NCBI RefSeq assembly: GCF_014641635.1
Contig: NZ_BMIC01000007.1
Location: forward strand, 62,001 to 126,000
Length of the DNA stretch: 64,000 nucleotides
Direction: 5' to 3'
Source: Aquaticitalea lipolytica
GTDB lineage: Bacteria; Bacteroidota; Bacteroidia; Flavobacteriales; Flavobacteriaceae
A program made the translations under genes and the position numbers. The notes beneath the pieces are model-generated. The model was not told the DNA's origin, did no database searches, and was given only the letters and a program-made list of their open reading frames with translations. This document shows, piece after piece, positions 43,571-52,650 of the stretch. Position 1 is the first letter of the stretch. Every line of letters starts with the position of its first letter.

Positions 43571-44038
43571 ATGAAGCTTAAACAAGTTAATACAGCTTTT
43601 TTAGTTACAACTGGAGTTTCGGTTTTGGTATTTATATACCTGGTTTTTTTGGGCTATGATGAGATAAAAACCCTTAAAGATGTTATAAAAATTATTGCAT
43701 CTATCTTGTTTCCAATACCAATGTTGTTTTTTGTGAGGTTTATTTTAATTGAACATTTTTTACCACAAAATAGCGATGAGTATAAACTCAAAAACCAAAA
43801 GCCAGCTACAGTTTTATTAATATTAACAGTAGTTATTAGTATTAGTTTTATGCAATTACTTGAGTATACTACGAGTCAAAAATTAGAAGACAACCTCATT
43901 TTTGCACACCTAATTAATTCAACTACCATTAGTAGCTATGTGCTAAATTACATACTATACAATAACTTGAGAGCTAACGGAATTTTAAGCGGAGTGTTAC
44001 TCTCATTAGCCATTCATGTTTTCTTTTTATCTGCTTAA
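43571..44038 (+). CDS. Hypothetical membrane protein, 4-5 TM
   Basis: 155 aa. Hydrophobic helices near residues 8-28, 38-58, 78-97 and 120-153, with a short polar linker (PQNSDEYKLKNQKPAT) between the second and third. General layout (FxxYxDLxxIKxxIKII then a P-rich helix) resembles the protein encoded next at 44073, so the two may be diverged paralogues. No family recognised. Confidence 0.6.
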   Translation: MKLKQVNTAFLVTTGVSVLVFIYLVFLGYDEIKTLKDVIKIIASILFPIPMLFFVRFILIEHFLPQNSDEYKLKNQKPATVLLILTVVISISFMQLLEYTTSQKLEDNLIFAHLINSTTISSYVLNYILYNNLRANGILSGVLLSLAIHVFFLSA

Positions 44039-44072
44039 TAATATAAAGTTTAATCATCAAAATTTTAAAATT

Positions 44073-44555
44073 ATGAATCTATTTTTTAACAATCAGAACC
44101 CAAAAAGTAATTCGAGCAAACGAGAATTATTATTTACATTTCAATCTATCATTGTAACTGGCTTATTGGCCTTTACAGCTATCGCTTTTTTTGTGTATAA
44201 CGATTTATCCATAATTAAGGGTATCAAAATTATTTTTGCACCATTTTTATCAGTTGTGCCATTGCTCTTTATTTTATCAATTTTAAGAGATTTACAAAAA
44301 GGCTTTTTAGAAGGTAACTATAGTAAAGCAGAAATTATCAAGTTTTGTGTCATAACAGTTGCAATCACAGCAGCATTTACAGGGATTACTTTTCTGCTCT
44401 CTAAAATAGATGCTTTAGAAATTTTACTGGCTGCAATTATGGCTATATTAAGTGCTATTTTTTTCTTAAAAAGCAAAATTAAAGATATACTCGGAATGAG
44501 TATTGTTACAGGAATTGCTGAAGGCATCATCGTTTATATGATTTTTTTGTTTTGA
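44073..44555 (+). CDS. Hypothetical membrane protein, paralogue-like to its upstream neighbour
   Basis: 160 aa from ATG 44073 (MNLFFNNQNPKSNSSKREL). The frame is open 57 nt further upstream into the previous gene (44016), but the ATG at 44073 has a purine-rich run before it and a sensible N-terminus. Four to five hydrophobic helices; motif FVYNDLSIIKGIKIIFAPFL recalls the previous gene. Function unknown. Confidence 0.6.
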   Translation: MNLFFNNQNPKSNSSKRELLFTFQSIIVTGLLAFTAIAFFVYNDLSIIKGIKIIFAPFLSVVPLLFILSILRDLQKGFLEGNYSKAEIIKFCVITVAITAAFTGITFLLSKIDALEILLAAIMAILSAIFFLKSKIKDILGMSIVTGIAEGIIVYMIFLF

Positions 44556-44580
44556 TGATTGGTTAGTTAGTTAACCCAGG

Positions 44581-44610
44581 ACCTCACAGGTTTGGGCTTG
44601 TGAGGTTTTA
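44581..44610 (+). terminator. Hairpin terminator-like element
   Basis: ACCTCACA (44581-44588) and TGTGAGGT (44599-44606) form an 8-bp perfect stem with a 10-nt loop, followed by TTT. It separates the small membrane genes from the DUF2157 gene. The T tract is short, so termination may be partial. Confidence 0.6.
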
Positions 44611-44654
44611 AACAAAAGAATAATAGTTTACATTTAACCTGAAAATCAAAAAAG

Positions 44655-45947
44655 ATGAACTTAAAACTCATAAAAGAATTGCCTGAATTGATAGAAAACA
44701 AGGTTATATCAAAAGAGGTAGCTTTAAGCATAGAGCAGTATTATCATTCTAAACAAAATAACTCTCCTAACAAATTATTTATGGTCTTTGGTGTGTTGGG
44801 ATCTATTTTGGTTGGATTAGGAATTATACTAATACTTGCTCATAATTGGGATGACTTTACAAGAAGCACAAAAACTATATTTGCATTTTTACCACTGTTA
44901 ATAGGGCAGTTTTTTGTAGGTTTTTCAATACTAAAAAAGAAGAGTGCAACTTGGAAAGAGGCATCAGGCACATTTTTGTTTTTTGCTGTAGGAGCAAGCA
45001 TATCCCTTGTTGCACAAATTTATAATATTCCAGGTAATATGAGTTCATTTTTACTCACTTGGATACTGCTTTGCTTACCTCTAATTTATCTGCTCAAATC
45101 TAATTCAATAATGATTCTGCATTTGGTTTTCATAACCTGGTATGCATGCTCTTATGGTTATAGTTTTATGAATTATGGTAATTCACCTTGGTTATATTTA
45201 GCTCTTTTGGCTTTGTCATTGCCACATTATTGGCAACTCTTAAAACATAAACTAGATGCCAATATAACATCTATTATAAATTGGCTTGTTCCATTAAGCT
45301 TAATAATTACACTTGGAACTTTTGTGGAACACGAAGAGGCTTTAGGTTTTTTACTTTATCTCCTTTTATTCAGTTTATTTTATAACATAGGCAAGATACC
45401 TTACTTTGAAAACCAAAAATTAAGACGTAATGGGTTTTTGATAACTGGTTCACTCGGAATAGTCACCATACTTTTAATTGCAAGTTTTAGATGGTTGTGG
45501 AAAGATATTATCAGAATTGATTCTTTTCAAGTACAGGAACTTTATATGTCAGCGATTTTATTTTTGATGTCAATTTTAACTCTTGTGTATTTATACCTAA
45601 AGCACAAGGTGAAGAGTTTTAATATCTTTCAGTTCGTGTTTGTAATTTTTACAGTTTTATTTTTTATAGGAATCAACAATGAAATTGTTCCAGCAATTCT
45701 TGTCAATATGCTAATTTTTGCATTAGGTGTAGTTACTGTAAAAATCGGAGCCGATAAGTTTCACTTTGGTGTATTGAACTATGGCTTACTTATTATAGCA
45801 GCACTTGTAACATGTAGGTTTTTTGATACAGATATGAGTTTTGTTTTAAGAGGATTATTATTTGTAGGAGTTGGTGTAGGTTTCTTTTTGACGAACTATT
45901 ATATGTTGAAAAAACAAAAATCAAAAACAAATAGTTTAAAACAATAA
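44655..45947 (+). CDS. DUF2157 membrane protein
   Basis: 430 aa. A soluble N-terminal helix region (residues 1-35, LPELIENKVISKEVALSIEQYY) is typical of DUF2157, followed by about 12 transmembrane helices beginning with FGVLGSILVGLGIILILAHNWDDF. Function of the family is unknown; often found with GDYXXLXY-domain proteins as here (next gene starts 2 nt after its stop), suggesting a joint membrane system. Confidence 0.85.
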   Translation: MNLKLIKELPELIENKVISKEVALSIEQYYHSKQNNSPNKLFMVFGVLGSILVGLGIILILAHNWDDFTRSTKTIFAFLPLLIGQFFVGFSILKKKSATWKEASGTFLFFAVGASISLVAQIYNIPGNMSSFLLTWILLCLPLIYLLKSNSIMILHLVFITWYACSYGYSFMNYGNSPWLYLALLALSLPHYWQLLKHKLDANITSIINWLVPLSLIITLGTFVEHEEALGFLLYLLLFSLFYNIGKIPYFENQKLRRNGFLITGSLGIVTILLIASFRWLWKDIIRIDSFQVQELYMSAILFLMSILTLVYLYLKHKVKSFNIFQFVFVIFTVLFFIGINNEIVPAILVNMLIFALGVVTVKIGADKFHFGVLNYGLLIIAALVTCRFFDTDMSFVLRGLLFVGVGVGFFLTNYYMLKKQKSKTNSLKQ

Positions 45948-45949
45948 TT

Positions 45950-46504
45950 ATGAAAACACTTTATATATTCATTCTGTTTATCATTGTCGTATGTGCTCAA
46001 TTATTTGTGCCATCACAAATGGTATTTCAACAAGAAGATGTTCTTAAAACAGGTACAGCTTTTAAATTTAAAACACAGCCAGTTGATCCATCAGATCCAT
46101 TTAAAGGCAAGTATATTTTTTTGAATTATGAAGCTAGTACTTTTTCAACAGCTGACACTACTTGGCAGCGCAATGAAGATGTCTATGTAACAATAAAACA
46201 CGATAGTTTGGGATTTGTTCAGGTAACTGAAGTGACTAAAAATGAGCCAAAATCAGAATTTTATATAAAAGCAAAAGTTGATTGGTATAATGAATTCGAA
46301 AAGGAGTTAAACATTGTATATCCATTTAATAAATTTTATATGGATGAAACAAAAGCATATAATGCTGAGTTAGCTCATATGAAAGCTCAACAAGATTCGA
46401 TACCAAATAATACCTATGCATTAGTATTTATAAAAAACGGCAAAGCTGTTTTAGACAATGTTTTCATTAATGAAATACCTATTGCCAAATATGTTGAAAA
46501 GTAA
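45950..46504 (+). CDS. GDYXXLXY-domain protein
   Basis: 184 aa. N-terminal transmembrane or signal segment (residues 1-20), then a soluble domain with the family signature around PFKGKYIFLNY (normally GDYxxLxY). It follows the DUF2157 gene by 2 nt, a widespread pairing. Likely membrane-anchored outside the cytoplasm. Function unknown. Confidence 0.85.
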   Translation: MKTLYIFILFIIVVCAQLFVPSQMVFQQEDVLKTGTAFKFKTQPVDPSDPFKGKYIFLNYEASTFSTADTTWQRNEDVYVTIKHDSLGFVQVTEVTKNEPKSEFYIKAKVDWYNEFEKELNIVYPFNKFYMDETKAYNAELAHMKAQQDSIPNNTYALVFIKNGKAVLDNVFINEIPIAKYVEK

Positions 46505-46524
46505 TTTCGAAATACTTAACTTTG
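46494..46524 (+). promoter_or_regulatory. Promoter of the M49-like peptidase gene
   Basis: TTG at 46494-46496 and TAACTTTG at 46517-46524, exactly 20 bp apart, fit the Bacteroidota consensus. Transcription should start near 46530, which rules out an earlier in-frame start at 46458. Confidence 0.7.
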
Positions 46525-46550
46525 AATCAAATCAAAAAACACTAATTAAG

Positions 46551-48191
46551 ATGAAAAAAATAATAGCATTGTTTATGGTTACTATAGTTGCCTTTTCTTG
46601 TAAAGAAGAAAAAAAAGAAGAACCTGTAACTGAAGAAACAACACAAACAGAAATGCAAAAAAACTTAAGTAAATATGTGACAGTTAAGTTAACTGCAGAT
46701 GTAAGTAAACTTACAGAAAACGAACGTAAAATGATTCCTATTCTTATCAAAGCGGCAGATAAAATGAACGATTTGTTTTGGTATGAAGCTTACGGAAATA
46801 AAGACGAATTATTAAATTCCATTGCTGACGAAGACACAAAAGCCTTTGTGAAAATCAATTATGGTCCTTGGGGAAGATTGAATGGAAACGAGCCATTTGT
46901 GGAAGGTGTTGGTCCAAAACCTAAAGGTGCAAACTTTTATCCGAAGGATATGACCAAAGAAGAGTTTGAAGCTGCAGACATTAAAGATAAATCTAGTATT
47001 TACAACTTTGTGCGTCGTGATGAAAATGGTAAGCTGTATTCTATTCCTTATCACAAACAATTTGAAAAAGAAGTTAGAGAAGTTGCCGATTTATTATTAG
47101 AAGCCTCAAAATTGGCTGATGATGCAGGTTTAAAAAAATATTTGGAGTTAAGAGCACAAGCGTTATTAGATGACAACTATCAACCAAGTGATTTGGCTTG
47201 GATGGATATGAAAACAAATACTCTAGATATTGTTATTGGTCCAATTGAAACTTACGAAGATGCCTTATTTGGTAACAAAGCTGCGCATGAAGGATATGTG
47301 CTAATTAAAGATATGGAGTGGAGTGAGCGTTTAGCACGTTTTAGTGCTTATCTTCCAGAATTGCAAGTTGGACTTCCTGTAGACGAAAAATACAAAAAAG
47401 AAACTCCAGGAACAGATAGCGATTTAAACGCTTATGATGTTGTTTACTATGCTGGAGATTGTAATGCAGGAAGTAAAACTATTGCTATTAACCTTCCAAA
47501 TGATGAAGAAGTACAATTGCAAAAAGGAACACGTCGTTTACAATTAAAGAATGCTATGCGTGCCAAATTTGATAAAATTATGGTTCCGATTTCTGAAGTG
47601 TTGATAGACGAAAGCCAACGTAAACACATTACTTTTGATGCCTTTTTTGCTAACACAATGTTTCATGAAGTAGCACACGGATTAGGAATTAAGAACACTA
47701 TTAATGGTAAAGGAACAGTAAGAACAGCTCTTAAAGAACACTCAAGCGCTTTAGAAGAAGGGAAGGCTGATATATTAGGATTATATATGATTCAGCAATT
47801 AAATGCTAAAGGAGAGTTAACAGACGATTTAAAAGATAACATGGTTACTTTTATGGCAGGAATTTTCCGTTCTGTACGTTTTGGAGCTTCATCAGCTCAC
47901 GGAAAAGCGAACATGATTCGTTTTAACTTCTTTAAAGAAAAAGGTGCTTTCACGAGAAATGAGAACGGAACTTACAAAGTAGACTTCGATAAAATGATTG
48001 TGGCTATGAAAGAGATGTCTAATCTTATTTTAACGCTTCAAGGTAATGGTGATTATGAAGGTGTAGCTAAATTAGTTGCAGAAAAAGGAACAATTTCTGC
48101 AGAGTTGCAAGCCGATTTAGATCGCTTAAGTGAAGCAAACATTCCTGTAGATGTAATTTACGAACAAGGAACCGAAGTTTTAGGACTTTAG
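46551..48191 (+). CDS. M49-like (dipeptidyl-peptidase III family) zinc lipoprotein
   Basis: 546 aa from ATG 46551, which begins a lipoprotein signal (TIVAFSCKEE, Cys near residue 18). The zinc motif is HEVAH (MFHEVAHGLGIK), an HExxH instead of the HExxGH of classical dipeptidyl-peptidase III. The third ligand region EEGKADILGLY follows about 30 residues later, closer than in classical M49. The upstream region (NYGPWGRLNGNEPFV, GPIETYEDALFG) matches M49 architecture. Probable periplasmic or surface peptidase. Single transcript ended by the hairpin at 48211. Confidence 0.85.
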   Translation: MKKIIALFMVTIVAFSCKEEKKEEPVTEETTQTEMQKNLSKYVTVKLTADVSKLTENERKMIPILIKAADKMNDLFWYEAYGNKDELLNSIADEDTKAFVKINYGPWGRLNGNEPFVEGVGPKPKGANFYPKDMTKEEFEAADIKDKSSIYNFVRRDENGKLYSIPYHKQFEKEVREVADLLLEASKLADDAGLKKYLELRAQALLDDNYQPSDLAWMDMKTNTLDIVIGPIETYEDALFGNKAAHEGYVLIKDMEWSERLARFSAYLPELQVGLPVDEKYKKETPGTDSDLNAYDVVYYAGDCNAGSKTIAINLPNDEEVQLQKGTRRLQLKNAMRAKFDKIMVPISEVLIDESQRKHITFDAFFANTMFHEVAHGLGIKNTINGKGTVRTALKEHSSALEEGKADILGLYMIQQLNAKGELTDDLKDNMVTFMAGIFRSVRFGASSAHGKANMIRFNFFKEKGAFTRNENGTYKVDFDKMIVAMKEMSNLILTLQGNGDYEGVAKLVAEKGTISAELQADLDRLSEANIPVDVIYEQGTEVLGL

Positions 48192-48210
48192 TTTTTAACA
48201 ATTTGATATT

Positions 48211-48246
48211 TAAAGGCTTTGGTATTGTTGCTAAAGCCTTTTTTTA
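48211..48246 (+). terminator. Terminator after the M49-like gene
   Basis: Stem AAAGGCTTTGG (48212-48222) with near-complement CTAAAGCCTTT (48231-48241), then a T tract. Confidence 0.8.
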
Positions 48247-48276
48247 TATCTTGTATGGAGTAATACATTCCTCTTA

Positions 48277-49143
48277 ATGGCATATTGGGTATCTACATTT
48301 ATAACTATTGTAATTATTTATATTGCAGTAAGCATTGCTTTGTACTATTTACAAGACTACATGCTATTTAAGCCAGAAAAGCTACCTAAAGATTTTCAGT
48401 TTAATTATGATAATCAAAAGTTTGAAGAACATAATCTAGAAACCAGAGATGGTGCCATTATCAATGGTATTCAATTCAAACCAAAAGGCGAGAGTAAAGG
48501 CGTTGTTTTATATCTAAAAGGTAATTCTAAAAGTATTAAAGGTTGGGGGAAATTTGCTGTCGATTTTACTAGGCTTGGTTATAATGTATTAATGGTCGAT
48601 TATCGTGGCTTTGGCAAAAGTACAGGACGACGTTCTCAAAAAGCAATAAAGAGAGATTTACAAGAGGTGTATAACAAGTTGAAGGAATTAACAACCGAAG
48701 ACCGAATTATACTTTATGGACGCTCATTAGGTTCAGGCTTTGCAGCAAAATTAGCTTCTATGAATAACCCAAGAATGCTCATTTTAGATGCGCCTTATTA
48801 TAGCTTAACTAAAGTTACTGCACGTTACGCTCCTTTTATGCCTTTATCGTTGTTAATGAAATATCCATTACCAACTTACAAATGGTTAAAATATGTGCAA
48901 TGTCCAATACATATTATTCATGGTACACATGATAAATTAATTCCTTATAAAACAAGTGTGAAATTATCACAAGTAAATCCGAAACTCACCAAATTGCATA
49001 CTGTTATTGGTGGTGGACATAAAGATTTGAATAATTTTGAATCTTATCATTTAATGCTAGAAGATATTATCCGTTCTAAACCAAAATCAATCGATTTAAC
49101 CACAACAAGCATCAATGTCAATCACAGTTCCAAAAAAGCTTAA
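48277..49143 (+). CDS. Alpha/beta hydrolase, membrane-anchored, atypical oxyanion motif
   Basis: 288 aa. One N-terminal transmembrane helix (residues 4-24), then an S33-type hydrolase core: nucleophile Ser150 in GRSLGSG, acid in HGTHDKLIP, His in GGGHKDL. Instead of the usual HG at the oxyanion turn it has KGNSK (Lys81-Gly82). Overlaps the paralogous next gene by 29 nt. Resembles BEM46/YqkD-type hydrolases; substrate unknown. Confidence 0.85.
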   Translation: MAYWVSTFITIVIIYIAVSIALYYLQDYMLFKPEKLPKDFQFNYDNQKFEEHNLETRDGAIINGIQFKPKGESKGVVLYLKGNSKSIKGWGKFAVDFTRLGYNVLMVDYRGFGKSTGRRSQKAIKRDLQEVYNKLKELTTEDRIILYGRSLGSGFAAKLASMNNPRMLILDAPYYSLTKVTARYAPFMPLSLLMKYPLPTYKWLKYVQCPIHIIHGTHDKLIPYKTSVKLSQVNPKLTKLHTVIGGGHKDLNNFESYHLMLEDIIRSKPKSIDLTTTSINVNHSSKKA

Positions 49144-49939
49144 ACAGGGTCTTAAAAAGGCTATAATAATTATATTAGGATTATATGTTATGATAGGAAT
49201 GGCGTTGTATTTACTTCAAGAAAAAATATTATTCAGACCAACGGTTTTACAACAAGATTATAAGTTTGAGTTTTCTTATCCTTATGAAGAGTTATTTCTA
49301 AAAACAGATGAAAACGCAGTTATAAATGCTATTCATTTTAAAGTTGAAAACCCTAAAGGAGTTATTTTATATTTTCATGGAAATGCTGGTGATCTGCAAC
49401 GTTGGGGAATGATTACAGAATTTTTTGTAGAAAAAGATTACGATGTTTTCGTAATGGATTATCGTACCTATGGAAAAAGCACAGGAGCATTAAGTGAAGC
49501 TGCACTTTATAGCGATGCACAGTTTTGTTATGACTATTTGAAGAAAAATTATAATACTGAAACGATAACTATTTATGGTCGCTCATTAGGAACTGGGATA
49601 GCAACTTATATCGCTTCAAAAAATGTAGTAAAGCAATTAATTTTGGAAACACCATATTACAGTATTACTAATGTGGCTAAACATCGATTTCCAATATATC
49701 CAGTAACTAATCTTTTAAAATATAAATTGCCTTCATTTGAATTTATTAAGAAAGTTAATAGTCCAATTTTCATATTTCATGGGACTGACGATGCTGTTGT
49801 ACCTTTTAAATCTGGGAAAAAACTATCAGAAATTGCATCAAAAAACCAATTGAATTTTACAACAATTGAAGGTGGTAATCATAATAACTTGATAGAGTTC
49901 GATGCTTATAAACAAGGAATTGATAATATATTAAAATAA
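49115..49939 (+). CDS. Alpha/beta hydrolase, membrane-anchored
   Basis: 274 aa, paralogue of the gene just upstream. N-terminal transmembrane helix (residues 15-33), YFHGNAGDLQRWG (normal oxyanion HG at 88-89), DYRTYGKSTG, nucleophile Ser157 in GRSLGTG, acid in HGTDDAVVP, His in GGNHNNL. A tandem duplication with strong conservation of the core. Ends at a perfect palindromic terminator. Confidence 0.87.
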   Translation: MSITVPKKLKQGLKKAIIIILGLYVMIGMALYLLQEKILFRPTVLQQDYKFEFSYPYEELFLKTDENAVINAIHFKVENPKGVILYFHGNAGDLQRWGMITEFFVEKDYDVFVMDYRTYGKSTGALSEAALYSDAQFCYDYLKKNYNTETITIYGRSLGTGIATYIASKNVVKQLILETPYYSITNVAKHRFPIYPVTNLLKYKLPSFEFIKKVNSPIFIFHGTDDAVVPFKSGKKLSEIASKNQLNFTTIEGGNHNNLIEFDAYKQGIDNILK

Positions 49940-49968
49940 AAAAGGCTTCCAATTGGAAGCCTTTTTAA
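49937..49968. terminator. Bidirectional terminator between hydrolase and met-zincin genes
   Basis: Perfect palindrome: A tract, GGCTTCC, AATT, GGAAGCC, T tract. Lies between convergent genes. Confidence 0.9.
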
Positions 49969-49987
49969 GTATATCAAAAAAATTATA

Positions 49988-52489
49988 TTAACCTTTTGGG
50001 TTTAGTATAGCATCAATACGTTTTAATGCATCTTGCAAGTGTATTCTACTCATAGAGTCACCTGTTCTGCCTAAACCAGATCTTATAGCACTTTGTAAAG
50101 ACACTAATTCAGCTCTAACGACTGCTCTAATATCAGATTGACTAGTATTTACAGCAGTAGATTTTACGTAAGGACTGTTTGTTCTTCCACTTTGGTTTTC
50201 AGCAGTCATTAAATACTCTAATCTATCAATATGAGCACGTTGTAAATTACGTCTGTAAGTATCAATTTTCTTTCCGCTTCGTAATTCACTCCAAACGCCA
50301 TTTCTTAAATCGCGAGTCATATCAATAAGCTTGTAAGCCTCATTTCCATTAAGGGCTTCGTTTTCAATCATACGTGCCATTTTTCCTAAGCTTAAAATAT
50401 TGTTTAGAGTACGTTCTTGTAATCCTCTAACTCTTTCAGTGGAACCAGCAAATTCAATACGACCAAAAATCTCTTTATCTAATAACCATTCAGGTGTTTC
50501 AAATAAATTATTTTGAATAAAATCTAGAGCTCTTTTTTGATGATTTTTATCTACATAAGTATAAACTGCTCCAGCTTGATCAGATGTTTTATAATGCTCA
50601 TAAACACCACCAATATTATTAGATACATGTCCCATGTACCTGTTAAATTGCGAAATTACATGACCATACATTTCATCTAAATCATCGTAGCCTTCACCAT
50701 TTTTTGTAGTCCATTTTATTAGGTTTGGCACAATACGCTTTAGGTTTTTAATACCATATTCACTAGCCAACATAGCATCATCACCTAAATCTTCTGTTTG
50801 AGAACTTGGGTCAACTACATCTCCTGCTTGTTGATGACCAAATCTATACATAGGATTACCAGCGTATTTTAAAATCCAACTATCTAAAGTTTTCTTTTCG
50901 TCTTCAGGTGTTTTAGCATCTAAAATTGGTCTGTAACCCCAAGAAATAGCATACTTGTCATAAACTCCAATGTCTGGCATTAAAGCCACTCCTTTATCTT
51001 CTGGTTGAGCAATGTAGTTAAAACGAGCATAGTCCATAATTGAAGGTGCAGTACCATATTTTTTTGTGAATTCAGCACTACGTAAATCTTCAACTTTGTA
51101 AGCAACACTACTTCCCATGTTATGAGGTAGTCCTAATGTGTGACCAACTTCGTGAGACGATACAAAACGTATTAAACGTCCCATAATTTCATCTTTAAAT
51201 TCTGGGCTTTGTGCGTCAGGATTAATTGCAGCTGTTTGTACAAAAAACCATCCACGTAAAAGCGACATTACATTGTGATACCAGTTAATATCACTTTCTA
51301 AAATTTCACCGCTTCGAGGATCGCTAACGTGAGGTCCATTTGCATTTGGTATTGGTGAAGCTAAATAGCGCACAACAGAATAACGAATATCTTCTGGGCT
51401 CCATTCTGGATCTTCTTCAACAGTTGGAGGATCTTTAGCTATAATAGCATTTTTAAATCCTGCAGCTTCAAAAGCTACTTGCCAATCTTCAATACCTTGT
51501 TTTATGTAAGTTCTCCATTTTTCTGGAGTAGCTCTATCAATATAATAAACAATTTGTTTTTTAGGCTCTACTAATTCACCTCTTTTAAATTTCTCAATAT
51601 CTTCATCCTTCACTTCTAATCTCCAACGATCTAAATAGGTAACAGTTTTACTTCTTTGATCTTCTAAACCATAATCAGTTTGATTACTTGTAAACCATCC
51701 TACGCGCTCATCAAACATACGACGCATCATAGGAACTTTTGGTAATAAAATCATAGAGTTGTTTAACTCAATAGATATTGTTCCTGTGTCTGAGTTTGAT
51801 GGTGGATCTCCTGCATTATAAGTTTTAACATGTCTAGACTCAATATTTAAAGGGTAACTTTTAATACTTTCTATATATGATAAATCGTTTTCAATACGAG
51901 ATACTTTATAGTTTTTTCTACTCCATTCAGGTAAGCCAAGTGGCTTAATATCTTTACTAAATAAATCTGTAACATCAATTACTGTATGTAATGAGTCTTT
52001 ACTAATAGCCTTTATAGGGAAAGTAAATAATACAGGCTCAAAGTTGGAGTTTACAACAGCTTCATGTATTGGTAAAGAATCTGCAGCAACAACATTGTGT
52101 GAAACCACTCTTAAAAGCACTTTTTTATCTTTTTTCTGCCAACGCAACACTTGTTCGTTTTGCTTTCCACCACCAAAGCCTAAGCCACTAGCAGTTTTAG
52201 CAATACGAGTTACCATTAACATTTCTCGTTCAAAAAGTGAGTCTGGAATTTCATAAAAAAAGCTATCATCTATTTTATGAACTTTGAATAGTCCATCATC
52301 AGTTTTAGCTTCTTTTGTAATAACCTTATCGTAAGGTTGAATATCGTCTTTGCCTGCCTTCTTTACAGGTTTTGCATCTGCACTAGCTGATGCTGCGTCT
52401 TTTGATTTAGCTGCCTTTTTTGCTGTATTACAAGAAAACACAAAAAAGATTGAAACTAAAGTCAAAACTTTAATACTTAAATGTCTCAA
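49988..52489 (-). CDS. Large zinc metalloprotease lipoprotein (DUF5117/met-zincin type)
   Basis: 833 aa. Lipoprotein signal (FFVFSCNTAKK, Cys near residue 20), an Ala/Lys-rich linker, then the DUF5117 region (GLFKVHKIDDSFFYEIPDSLFEREMLMVTRIAKTA-type start) and the met-zincin domain with HEVGHTLGLPHN (HExxHxxGxxH). C-terminal helical part. Probable surface or periplasmic protease; frequent in Bacteroidota. Next gene upstream is co-directional but separated by its own terminator. Confidence 0.9.
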   Translation of the reverse strand: MRHLSIKVLTLVSIFFVFSCNTAKKAAKSKDAASASADAKPVKKAGKDDIQPYDKVITKEAKTDDGLFKVHKIDDSFFYEIPDSLFEREMLMVTRIAKTASGLGFGGGKQNEQVLRWQKKDKKVLLRVVSHNVVAADSLPIHEAVVNSNFEPVLFTFPIKAISKDSLHTVIDVTDLFSKDIKPLGLPEWSRKNYKVSRIENDLSYIESIKSYPLNIESRHVKTYNAGDPPSNSDTGTISIELNNSMILLPKVPMMRRMFDERVGWFTSNQTDYGLEDQRSKTVTYLDRWRLEVKDEDIEKFKRGELVEPKKQIVYYIDRATPEKWRTYIKQGIEDWQVAFEAAGFKNAIIAKDPPTVEEDPEWSPEDIRYSVVRYLASPIPNANGPHVSDPRSGEILESDINWYHNVMSLLRGWFFVQTAAINPDAQSPEFKDEIMGRLIRFVSSHEVGHTLGLPHNMGSSVAYKVEDLRSAEFTKKYGTAPSIMDYARFNYIAQPEDKGVALMPDIGVYDKYAISWGYRPILDAKTPEDEKKTLDSWILKYAGNPMYRFGHQQAGDVVDPSSQTEDLGDDAMLASEYGIKNLKRIVPNLIKWTTKNGEGYDDLDEMYGHVISQFNRYMGHVSNNIGGVYEHYKTSDQAGAVYTYVDKNHQKRALDFIQNNLFETPEWLLDKEIFGRIEFAGSTERVRGLQERTLNNILSLGKMARMIENEALNGNEAYKLIDMTRDLRNGVWSELRSGKKIDTYRRNLQRAHIDRLEYLMTAENQSGRTNSPYVKSTAVNTSQSDIRAVVRAELVSLQSAIRSGLGRTGDSMSRIHLQDALKRIDAILNPKG

Positions 52490-52601
52490 AATGGTTGGAA
52501 TTTTAATAGTTATAGCCGTGAAAATAAGGAATACTTACTTTACTTGGAAATACAATCTCTTTTTTAGTGTTTTTTTAACTAAAAATATTCAATAAAGGGT
52601 A

Positions 52602-52632
52602 TTAAAAAAGCCACTTTATAGTGGCTTTTTTA
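52602..52632 (-). terminator. Terminator of the diheme cytochrome gene
   Basis: AAAAAAGCCACT, loop TTAT, AGTGGCTTTTTT: a 12-bp perfect stem-and-tail structure just past the 3' end of the gene at 52651. Confidence 0.85.
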
Positions 52633-52650
52633 ATTTTTATATGGTTAAAA

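Noticed and set aside
46458-46550. Upstream start for the M49-like gene overlapping the GDYXXLXY gene
   Set aside because: A consensus promoter lies at 46494-46524, after that start, and the ATG at 46551 begins a clean lipoprotein signal.
52350-52595. Plus-strand reading frame opposite the start of the met-zincin gene
   Set aside because: It is antisense to the lipoprotein signal region, without family features or a ribosome binding site.
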